Under the pieces are notes generated by a model. The model was not told the origin of the DNA. It searched no databases and saw only the letters and a list, made by a program, of their open reading frames with translations. Made by a program: the position numbers and the translations under genes. DNA of 64,000 nucleotides, taken from Aquilonibacter sp963703325. Lineage in GTDB: Bacteria; Vulcanimicrobiota; Vulcanimicrobiia; Vulcanimicrobiales; Vulcanimicrobiaceae. Below, in pieces: positions 26,864-34,295 of the stretch (positions are counted from its first letter, which is position 1; every line of letters begins with the position of its first letter). The stretch covers positions 1,240,001 to 1,304,000 of the forward strand of contig OY969805.1 in assembly GCA_963703325.1 (NCBI GenBank), read 5' to 3'.

Positions 26864-27228
26864 CCGATGTACGCGTCGACCTCGATTTCAACAAGCAACT
26901 CCGGAGCGATGAGACGCTGTACCTCGACCATCGTCGCGGCCGGCAGAACGTCGGCGAAGGCTTCGTGGTGCGCCTTCGCGACCGATTCCCAGTCGTCGAT
27001 GTTGACAACGTACATGCGCGTACGCACAACGTCGTCGAGTGAGGCACCGGCTTCTTCAAGCGCGCGTTCGATCCGCGCGATTGCGCCTTTGGCCTGCATA
27101 TACGCATCGGGACCGTCGCTGGTCGTTCCCGAGACGAAGACGAAATCACCGATGCGCACCGCTCGCGCGTATCCCACACGCCCCTCCCACACGCTCCCGG
27201 TTTGGATGTGGCGGCGGCGCGTCGACAT
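26860..27228 (-). CDS. RidA-family protein
   Basis: 122 residues: VGYARAVRIGDFVFVSGTTS, ARIERALEEAGASLDDVVRT and VEIEVDAYI at the end give the YjgF/RidA fold, a trimer with inter-subunit pockets. The catalytic Arg of canonical RidA enamine/imine deaminases (PAR..VEV) is Ala here (LPAATMVEV), so it probably is not a standard deaminase. Start overlaps the pntB stop (TAATG) and its own stop overlaps the GH92 start. Confidence 0.88.
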   Translation of the reverse strand: MSTRRRHIQTGSVWEGRVGYARAVRIGDFVFVSGTTSDGPDAYMQAKGAIARIERALEEAGASLDDVVRTRMYVVNIDDWESVAKAHHEAFADVLPAATMVEVQRLIAPELLVEIEVDAYIG

Positions 27229-28628
27229 TACAAGGCCTTGACCGCGGCGGTCAAGGCATCGACCGACGCCTTCGCGTCGCCGAAGAGCATCGCCGTGTTC
27301 GGTAATTCATAGAGCGGATTGTCGATGCCGGCGAAGCCCGAGCGCATCGAGCGCTTGAGCACGATCACGTTCTTGGCTTTGTCGACGTCGAGAATCGGCA
27401 TGCCGTAGATCGGCGAGCTCGGCACATTGCGCGCCGCCGGATTGGTGACGTCGTTGGCACCGATCACGAGCGCCACGTCGGTGGTCGGAAGTTCGGCGTT
27501 GGCGGCGTCGAGATCGAGCAGTTGATCGTAGGGCACGTTGGCTTCAGCAAGCAACACGTTCATGTGCCCGGGCATACGTCCGGCAACCGGGTGAATGGCA
27601 TAATAGACCTTCACGCCGCGCTTCTCAAGCTGATCGGCGAGCGCCTTAACGCTATGCTGCGCTTGCGCGACCGCCATGCCGTAGCCGGGCACGAACATCA
27701 CTTTTTGCGCGTAGGCCAGCATCACGGCGACGTCGTCGGCGGAAACGCTGCGCACGTTCTGCGGTCCGCCGCTGCCGGCTGCGGCCGGTTCGGTTCCGCC
27801 GGCCGAACCGAACGCGCTAAAGAGCACGTTGGTGATCGAGCGATTCATCGCTTTGCTCATGTCGACGGTCAGAATGGTACCGCTCGCCCCGACCAGCGCG
27901 CCGCAGATGATGAGCAGCTCGGAATCGATTTCGAATCCGGCGACCGCGACCGCGAGACCGGTGAACGAGTTGAGCAGCGAGATCACGACCGGCATGTCGG
28001 CGCCGCCGATCGGCATCACGAACAGCACGCCGAGCGCGAGCGCCGCCGCGAGTAAGAGAAAAAAGCCCCACATCGCCAGCGTGCCCGCGCTTACAACGAA
28101 CCAAATTGCGAGCGCGACAATCGCGAGCGCGACGATGGCGTTGACGACTTGCTGCCCCGGATACGTCACCGGACGCCCGGTCATCAGTTCTTGCAATTTG
28201 AGGAAGGCGACGATCGAGCCGGCGAGGCTGATCGAACCGATGATCATCGAAACGACGAGCGAAACTGAGACGATCGGGTCGAGCGCCGCCGCGCCGCCGC
28301 GCAAAAAGACCACATACTCCACGACGCCGATCAGCGCCGCCGCGCCGCCGCCTGCGCCGTTGTACAGCGCGACCATCTGCGGCATCGCGGTCATCTTTAC
28401 GCGAAGCGCCGCAAAGATGCCGACGGCTCCGCCTACGACGAGGCCGATCGCGATTGCCCACCAGCCAATGCCCATGGTTTGCACCAGCACGACGACGAGT
28501 GCAATGAGCATGCCGACGGCCGCGAGACGGTTGCCGAATCGCGCCGTCTTCGGTGTGTTCAAGAAGTGCAATCCCAAGATGAAACACGCGATCGCAACGA
28601 GATCGAGCAACGGCGCGGCAAGCGTCAC
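27228..28628 (-). CDS. pntB: NAD(P) transhydrogenase subunit beta
   Basis: 466 residues. Nine or so membrane helices in the first 270 residues (domain II) are followed by the NADP-binding domain III: VMFVPGYGMAVAQAQHSVKA, VKVYYAIHPVAGRMPGHMNV, ALVIGANDVTNPAARN and VIVLKRSMRSGFAGIDNPL. The complex couples proton entry to hydride transfer from NADH to NADP, supplying NADPH. Third gene of pntA1-pntA2-pntB. Confidence 0.96.
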   Translation of the reverse strand: MTLAAPLLDLVAIACFILGLHFLNTPKTARFGNRLAAVGMLIALVVVLVQTMGIGWWAIAIGLVVGGAVGIFAALRVKMTAMPQMVALYNGAGGGAAALIGVVEYVVFLRGGAAALDPIVSVSLVVSMIIGSISLAGSIVAFLKLQELMTGRPVTYPGQQVVNAIVALAIVALAIWFVVSAGTLAMWGFFLLLAAALALGVLFVMPIGGADMPVVISLLNSFTGLAVAVAGFEIDSELLIICGALVGASGTILTVDMSKAMNRSITNVLFSAFGSAGGTEPAAAGSGGPQNVRSVSADDVAVMLAYAQKVMFVPGYGMAVAQAQHSVKALADQLEKRGVKVYYAIHPVAGRMPGHMNVLLAEANVPYDQLLDLDAANAELPTTDVALVIGANDVTNPAARNVPSSPIYGMPILDVDKAKNVIVLKRSMRSGFAGIDNPLYELPNTAMLFGDAKASVDALTAAVKAL

Positions 28629-28939
28629 TTGGACCCTCCCTTACCGCGGAACATCTCGAGCATGCGTTCGGTAACCGAAAATCCGCCGAAGACGTTGATC
28701 GCGCCGAGCGTTACTGCTGCAATTGCGACGATCATCATGCCGGCGTCGGCTCCGCCGCCATTGAAAAGCGAGACCGTAGCGACGATCGCGCCGGCTACCA
28801 CGATGCCGTGAATAGCATTGGTGGCCGACATCAAGGGTGTATGCAGCGTCGTTGGTACCTTCGAAATCACTTCGAACCCGACGAACACCGCGAGTACGAA
28901 AATGGTCAGGAGCGTAATCAAGTGGTTGACGTCGGTCAC
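28625..28939 (-). CDS. pntAB: NAD(P) transhydrogenase subunit alpha part 2 (membrane part)
   Basis: 104 residues, GTG start. Three to four hydrophobic helices with FVGFEVISKVPTTLHTPLMS and ATNAIHGIVVAGAI, the diagnostic part of the split PntA C-terminus. Together with pntB it forms the proton channel. It starts immediately before the pntA1 stop region and overlaps pntB by 4 nt. Confidence 0.94.
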   Translation of the reverse strand: MTDVNHLITLLTIFVLAVFVGFEVISKVPTTLHTPLMSATNAIHGIVVAGAIVATVSLFNGGGADAGMMIVAIAAVTLGAINVFGGFSVTERMLEMFRGKGGSK

Positions 28940-30058
28940 TTAAGCGGTTCCTCCGATCAGCACGCGGCCGTCGCGCGCGATGCACGCGCCTTTGATCACA
29001 TCGTCGTTGGGATCGAGGGCCAGTACACCATCTTTAATGAAAGGCGAGAGCAGCGCATAGACGTTGCGCGAATAGAGTTGACTGGCATCGTAGGGCATCG
29101 TCGAGGCCAAGTTGACGGCGCCGATGATGCTCACGCCGTTTGGTGAGGTGACCGTTTCGCCGGCTTTGGTGAGCGCGCAATTGCCGCCTGCCTCAGCCGC
29201 CAGATCGACGATAACCGAGCCCGGTTTCATTGCCGCGACCGCTGCTTCGCTGATCAACACCGGCGCTTTGCGTCCGGGGACGAGCGCCGTCGTGATCACG
29301 ACGTCGTTTTTGCCGATTTGTTCGACCATCCATGCGCGTTGACGCTCCTGTTGCTCGGGCGTCAGCTCTTTCGCGTATCCGCCGGTGCCTTCGGCGCTTT
29401 CACCGAGGTCGAACTCCAAGAATGCAGCGCCGAGCGATTGCACTTGCTCTTTGACCGCCGCGCGGACATCGTAACCGCTGACCACCGCGCCCAAACGGCG
29501 CGCCGTTGCGATCGCTTGCAAACCGGCGACACCTGCGCCCAAAATCAGCGCCTTCGCCGGGCGAATCGTGCCCGCCGCAGTGGTGAGCATGGGGAAAAAT
29601 TTCGGCAGCTCGGCGGCGGCGAGGAGCACCGCTTTGTAGCCCGCGATGTTGCTTTGCGAAGAGAGCGCATCCATCGACTGTGCACGCGTAATACGCGGGA
29701 TCATCTCCACTGCAAGTGCCGTAACCCCGGCATCGGCGAGCGTCTTGACGTATGCCGGATCGCCGAGCGGATTCAAAAAACCGACCAGCGTCTCGTTTCG
29801 ATGCATCGCGGCGAGCACGGCCGGTGCGGGTTTGCCCACGGTGACAACGACGTCCGCGTCGGAAACGAGCGCGGCCGGATCGTCGACGATCGACGCTCCG
29901 GCCTGCGTGTAGAACTCATCGGGAAAGGCGGCTGCGGTTCCGGCGTCGCGCTGCACGCGCACGGAACCGCCCGCCTGTATAAGCTTCGTTACGGTCTCCG
30001 GAACCAGCGCCACGCGGCGCTCGCCCGAAGCGGCCTCACGAGGTACGGCGACGATCAT
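28940..30058 (-). CDS. pntAA: NAD(P) transhydrogenase subunit alpha part 1 (NAD-binding)
   Basis: 372 residues: VPREAASGERRVALVPETV at the start, an alanine-dehydrogenase-like fold, the Rossmann segment ALILGAGVAGLQAIATARRL and SVIVDLAAEAGGNC. It binds NADH as the soluble domain I. The three-gene split (alpha1, alpha2, beta) is the arrangement of many alphaproteobacteria and Thermus. First gene of an operon that continues without gaps into ridA-like, GH92 and nat. Confidence 0.95.
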   Translation of the reverse strand: MIVAVPREAASGERRVALVPETVTKLIQAGGSVRVQRDAGTAAAFPDEFYTQAGASIVDDPAALVSDADVVVTVGKPAPAVLAAMHRNETLVGFLNPLGDPAYVKTLADAGVTALAVEMIPRITRAQSMDALSSQSNIAGYKAVLLAAAELPKFFPMLTTAAGTIRPAKALILGAGVAGLQAIATARRLGAVVSGYDVRAAVKEQVQSLGAAFLEFDLGESAEGTGGYAKELTPEQQERQRAWMVEQIGKNDVVITTALVPGRKAPVLISEAAVAAMKPGSVIVDLAAEAGGNCALTKAGETVTSPNGVSIIGAVNLASTMPYDASQLYSRNVYALLSPFIKDGVLALDPNDDVIKGACIARDGRVLIGGTA

Positions 30059-30105
30059 GGGCGCTAGCGTTCACGCGCCGGTTTGCGCAACCCTGCGGTC
30101 TTGCG

Positions 30106-30954
30106 TTAGGTGATCGAGACGGTATTGCGCAGCACGCCGATCTTCTCGATCTTGACTTCCATCACGTCGCCGTCTTTCAAGAATTCCGGCGGTTTGCGCG
30201 CGAAGCCGACGCCTTCGGGCGTGCCGGTGGCGATCACGTCGCCGGGCAACAGCGTCATGCCTTTGGAAAGTTCGGCAATGAGGCGCGGAATATCGAAGAT
30301 CATCTTCGACGTGTTGCTGTGCTGTTTTTCGACGCCGTTGAGATGAAACATGATCTCGAGTTTCCCCGGATCACCGATTTCGTCGGCCGAAACGATCCAC
30401 GGACCGTACGGTGAGCAGTCATCGAGACTCTTGCCCTTAAACCACTGCAAATGCGCGCGCTGGAGATCGCGCGCGGTAACGTCGTTGAACGCGGTGTAAC
30501 CGAAGATCACGCGCATGGCGTCGGGTGGGGTGACGTCTTTGCAGGTCGTCCCAATGATCACGGCCAGTTCCGCTTCGAAGTCATACTCGCTCGAGACGTT
30601 TGCTTCCAGCTTAAGCGTTTGCTCGTGAGCGGCAATCGACGTCGGCGTCGCCTTGGTGAAGAACGTCGGCACGTCGGGCAACTTGAGCTCTTGTCCGAAG
30701 AGCGCGGCGCCTTCTTTGGCGTGTTCGATATAGTTGCGCCCGACGCAGAAAATGTTGCGCAGCGGACGCACGGGAGCATCCAGTTTCACCTTCGGGAGTG
30801 CGACGGTCTCGCTGGTGTGGCGAGCGGCGCGCTGGGCCGCGGGTAGCGCGATGTACTCGCGCAGCGACGGCGCGTCGATCCGCCGAATCGATTCGCCCTC
30901 GAGCAGTCCCGGCGTCGACCCGCCGTCACTGGTGATGTAGCTGACGAATTTCAT
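30106..30954 (-). CDS. Fumarylacetoacetate hydrolase family protein
   Basis: 282 residues: IFCVGRNYIEHAKEGAALFG, FFTKATPTSI, metal ligands in EYDFEAELAVIIG (two Glu) and FNDVTARDLQ (Asp), and LPGDVIATGTPEGVGFARKP. The family cleaves or isomerises C-C bonds in acylpyruvate-like acids (FAH, HpcE, YcgM). Which substrate is not decidable by sequence; simple acylpyruvase is typical for this length. Separate from the transhydrogenase operon by 47 nt. Confidence 0.93.
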   Translation of the reverse strand: MKFVSYITSDGGSTPGLLEGESIRRIDAPSLREYIALPAAQRAARHTSETVALPKVKLDAPVRPLRNIFCVGRNYIEHAKEGAALFGQELKLPDVPTFFTKATPTSIAAHEQTLKLEANVSSEYDFEAELAVIIGTTCKDVTPPDAMRVIFGYTAFNDVTARDLQRAHLQWFKGKSLDDCSPYGPWIVSADEIGDPGKLEIMFHLNGVEKQHSNTSKMIFDIPRLIAELSKGMTLLPGDVIATGTPEGVGFARKPPEFLKDGDVMEVKIEKIGVLRNTVSIT

Positions 30955-30968
30955 ACCGGGCTAGTGTA

Positions 30969-31187
30969 TCATGCGCGGCGGCTGGTGAGATGCCACAGCT
31001 CGCAGTAGCGGCACTGATAGACGGCAAGCGACACGCCGTTCATCAGCATCACCGAACGCGCGTGCTCTTCGCTCGGATAGGCGTCCTTCGCGGTGCAGCT
31101 GCGCGCGCGATCCGCAATCGGATCGAGTACGAACTCGCGCGGAAGCGGAGCCCTAAGGGTGGTGGGTCGGCGACGACGTCGGGCCAA
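30969..31187 (-). CDS. Small zinc-ribbon-like protein
   Basis: 72 residues; the only start I see is a TTG at 31187, overlapping the 3' end of the upstream gene by 35 nt. Conserved-looking Cys at SCTAKDAYPSEEHA and the pair in YQCRYCELWHLTSRR, a motif common in tiny phage- and actinobacteria-type proteins in which Cys residues bind zinc. Function unknown. Confidence 0.6.
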   Translation of the reverse strand: MARRRRRPTTLRAPLPREFVLDPIADRARSCTAKDAYPSEEHARSVMLMNGVSLAVYQCRYCELWHLTSRRA

Positions 31188-31689
31188 CGATCGTATCCAA
31201 GGGCGGCAGGTTCTTGTTCTGCGTTTGTTGCTTTTGTTGCGCTGAAGCCTTCTGCGCGCGCGCCTCGCGCTCGGCGGTCTCCATCATGACGTCGGCCGCG
31301 CCCTCGTCGTCGCCCCAGTTGCCGCCCGGCTGCGCGAGGTATTGATGGCGGGCGATTTTCTTCGTGTGCGGGTCGTAATCAAAGGTGACGCGATACAATC
31401 CGACTTCGGCGGTGCCGTCAGGGTGACGGATCCACATCTGCAGGACGTTGCCGTACACGTGAGCGTTGAAGAGCGGATCTTTGCTGCCCATGCCCTTGGC
31501 TGATTTTATCCGGACGACTTGTCCTTTTTTGTTGACCTCGACCAAGAACTCGGCATGCTCCGGAAACGTGGGGGCCTTCGGAAGCACGACCCGCGGCTTG
31601 GCGGTCGCTTTCGGCGACGGCGTCGCGGCGGCGGCGGGAAACGCGATCAGCGCGCTGGTTAGCGCGAGCAGTAGAGCGAGTGCGCGCAT
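31153..31689 (-). CDS. Secreted protein with TonB-C-like domain, unknown function
   Basis: 178 residues from the ATG at 31689 (MRALALLLALTSALIAFPAA...), which gives a clean signal peptide; the frame is open further upstream. The mature part has EFLVEVNKKGQVVRIKSAKG followed by FNAHVYGNVLQMWI, resembling the V.(N).G.V........D..V..A...W pattern of TonB C-terminal domains. The C-terminus is a Gln/Lys-rich tail. Confidence 0.6.
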   Translation of the reverse strand: MRALALLLALTSALIAFPAAAATPSPKATAKPRVVLPKAPTFPEHAEFLVEVNKKGQVVRIKSAKGMGSKDPLFNAHVYGNVLQMWIRHPDGTAEVGLYRVTFDYDPHTKKIARHQYLAQPGGNWGDDEGAADVMMETAEREARAQKASAQQKQQTQNKNLPPLDTIVGPTSSPTHHP

Positions 31690-31690
31690 A

Positions 31691-31855
31691 TCAGTTGGTC
31701 GAGAGTACGGTGAACTGCCGTCCACACGACGCGCAGGCGACGATGACTTGGAGGTGGCGGCGCTCGGCCGGATCGGGCATAGCTTCGGTGGTTTCTTCAC
31801 ACCCGCAGTAACGGCAGCGCGTCGAGAGGGAGTTCCCTGAGTCGGACTCGTTCAC
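31691..31855 (-). CDS. Small zinc-ribbon protein
   Basis: 54 residues from a GTG at 31855. Two Cys pairs, CRYCGC and CASCGR, 25 residues apart, form a zinc ribbon. No other domain. It ends 1 nt before the secreted gene and shares a 58-bp divergent region with the macroglobulin-like gene. An ATG further upstream (32002) would extend into that gene and is unlikely. Confidence 0.6.
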   Translation of the reverse strand: MNESDSGNSLSTRCRYCGCEETTEAMPDPAERRHLQVIVACASCGRQFTVLSTN

Positions 31856-31913
31856 GGATTCACGCTTTATGCGGCCCTGGGGAAGCGACCTTCCCCGTGG
31901 GACCGTTCCTGGG

Positions 31914-34295
31914 ATGCCGCGAAACCTCACCCGCGTCGTGTTTCGAATACGGGTCTTCCTGGGCGTCGTGCTGGCGCTTGCACTGCTGAGCGCGCCGGTC
32001 ATTGCTGCACGGCCGATTGTCGATCTCCATAAACTCGACGCTTACTTTGCCCTCTTCGCCAGCGATTCAAACGTGCCGTGGCAAGCCACGACGGTGCGCT
32101 TAGACACCTATTCAGGCGCGCCCGTGCAATTTGCCGTGTATCAAGTCGACCCGGCTGATGTCGTCACCGCCGGTTCGAATGCGCGACCGCGCGCCATCGA
32201 CACGCGCGGCCGTCATGCGGTCAGCACGTTCAGCTTTACGCCCCCGGGCGGTTATCAATTTCAGTCCAGCGAGGTCGACGTGCAGCTCGGTTCGCGCGAA
32301 GGTTTCTTCGTCGTCGAAGCGCGCCGCGGCGACGTCGGCGAGCAAGTCTGGATCAATCGTACGCGCGTCGGACTCCTGACGAAAGAAACACCCGGCGAAC
32401 TCTTACTCTATGCAACGGATCTCGGCACCGGCCGCGCGCTCGCACACGTGCGCGTGCAATTCGTCGTCAACAATAGCTTTGAAGCGCGCTATACCGATAC
32501 GAACGGGCTCGTTCGCTGGAACCGCTCACCGCGTCCGGTCTTTGCGCTCGCGCAATGGGGCAATAGCTATACGTTTGCGAGCTTCTTGCCGCAGGCGCCG
32601 CTGCCGGCCACGATCGTCGGCGTGCGCACCGACACGGCGGTCGTGCACGCCGGCGGCACCGTGCGCGTCGTCGGGTTTGCCCGCACGCGCACCAACGCGT
32701 CGCTGCGGCCGGCAACCGGCACGGCGTCGATTGCCATGCGTCTGGGCGGCACGTTGCTCGCCCAAGTCGATGCACCGGTCGATGGCGCGGGCGCATTTAG
32801 TTCCGACATTCCAATCCCGGCGAATGCAGCGGCCGGTAATTACGCGGTGCTCGCGCAAGTCGACGGCGGTGTCGGCGGCGCAACCGTGCACGTCGACGCC
32901 GACGCGAACGGTCTCTCACTCGAAGTATCCGGCGGATGTGACGGGCCGTGCGACGCCGCCAAGGATGTTCCGGTCAACATCACCTCGTCGCGAGGCGGCG
33001 TTGCGGTGCACGTGCAGATCGTGCGCTCGCCGCACGTCTTTCCCGGCTACACATCGCCCGAGATTCCATGGGGGACCTCGCCGTGGCTCGATCAAACGGT
33101 GCAGACCAACGGTGACGGCCACGCGACGGTGATGATCGCGCACCCAACCGACGGTTTGCCGTCGACCTACGGCGTGCGCATTGATGCCGGCGGCGCGAGC
33201 GCGGTGACGCGCATCGTCGTGCCCACCGCATCGTTTGCGGTGCGCTTGCAACTCGATCGCGATCAGCAAACGCTCGGCACGCCGGTCAACTTCGACGTGT
33301 TCGGCGAAGAAGCCGGAAGCGAGAAGCCGGCGGCGGGCGCGCGCGTAACCGTGCAGCTACAGCACGGGCCAACGACCCAAGAGCAAGCGCTCACGCTCGA
33401 TGCGGACGGGCACGCTCACGGCACGTTCAGCGCACCATCGCTCGGGACCAACCTCGTCTTTGCGACGATCGACGCGAACGGCGCGAAGGCCACCGATGTG
33501 CAACAAGTCGACATCGTGTCGCAAGCGACGCAGGATACGAGCCTTAACGGCAGCGCGAACGTACGCATCACGCTCGACCGCAGCATCTATCACGCGGGTG
33601 ACGATGCGCGTATCGACGCGTCGCTCGATGGTGCGCAGGGCGAAGCGTTGCTGACGCTCGATAGCGCGAGCGGCACGCAGACCGTGCTTGCGCCGGTGCG
33701 CGATGGCCGCGCGTCGGCGGTACTGCGGATCGCGGACGCACCCGGCGATCTGCGCGTCGGCGCCGCGTTCGTGCGTGACGGAGCGATCGCGTGGACGAGC
33801 GTGCCGCTCGCGCTCGATGCGCCCGGACGGCCGATCAACGCGAGCATCGAAATGCCGCCCGGCGGTTTAGCAGCCGGAGCACCGGTCAACTTCGTCTTGC
33901 GCGACGTCGCCGGCAGCGCGGGAACGGCGATCGTGCGCATCAGCCGTGGCGCTCCCTCGGGCGGCGCGGTGTTCGAATCGGCGCCCGCGCTGCTTGCCGT
34001 GGGCCTTGCGGCAACACAGGTGAGCGCTCCTGAAGGACGGACGTGGCATCCATGGGTTGACGCCACCGGCGAACACGCGCAAGTGCTCGGCTTTGAGCGC
34101 CGCTCGTCGCCGCCGCAGAATCTTTCGCTCGAGCAGGCCGACACCCAAGCGGTATCGTGGAACGTCGCGCGCTACAACGGTAGCGCGATTGCGGTGCAAC
34201 TCCCCAGCGTGCGCGGAAGCTACACGCTCTCGATCCTCGCGATCAACGACGATGGGCGGGTGATCGCGGCTTCGTCGCCGATTACGGTCCAGTAA
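31914..34295 (+). CDS. Macroglobulin-like secreted protein (truncated alpha-2-macroglobulin relative)
   Basis: 793 residues from the ATG at 31914, with a signal peptide (VFLGVVLALALLSAPVIA). Several Ig-like macroglobulin domains follow: MG-type phrases include LLLYATDLGTGRALAHVRVQ, then YTDTNGLVRWN, RVTLDRSIYHAGD-like ITLDRSIYHAGDDARI, and late VNFVLRDVAGSAGTA. Real alpha-2-macroglobulins are 1,500 or more residues with a bait region and CxEQ thioester; neither thioester nor the 600-residue C-terminal part is present. Probably an envelope-surface scaffold. Its stop overlaps the polA start (TAATG). Confidence 0.65.
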   Translation: MPRNLTRVVFRIRVFLGVVLALALLSAPVIAARPIVDLHKLDAYFALFASDSNVPWQATTVRLDTYSGAPVQFAVYQVDPADVVTAGSNARPRAIDTRGRHAVSTFSFTPPGGYQFQSSEVDVQLGSREGFFVVEARRGDVGEQVWINRTRVGLLTKETPGELLLYATDLGTGRALAHVRVQFVVNNSFEARYTDTNGLVRWNRSPRPVFALAQWGNSYTFASFLPQAPLPATIVGVRTDTAVVHAGGTVRVVGFARTRTNASLRPATGTASIAMRLGGTLLAQVDAPVDGAGAFSSDIPIPANAAAGNYAVLAQVDGGVGGATVHVDADANGLSLEVSGGCDGPCDAAKDVPVNITSSRGGVAVHVQIVRSPHVFPGYTSPEIPWGTSPWLDQTVQTNGDGHATVMIAHPTDGLPSTYGVRIDAGGASAVTRIVVPTASFAVRLQLDRDQQTLGTPVNFDVFGEEAGSEKPAAGARVTVQLQHGPTTQEQALTLDADGHAHGTFSAPSLGTNLVFATIDANGAKATDVQQVDIVSQATQDTSLNGSANVRITLDRSIYHAGDDARIDASLDGAQGEALLTLDSASGTQTVLAPVRDGRASAVLRIADAPGDLRVGAAFVRDGAIAWTSVPLALDAPGRPINASIEMPPGGLAAGAPVNFVLRDVAGSAGTAIVRISRGAPSGGAVFESAPALLAVGLAATQVSAPEGRTWHPWVDATGEHAQVLGFERRSSPPQNLSLEQADTQAVSWNVARYNGSAIAVQLPSVRGSYTLSILAINDDGRVIAASSPITVQ

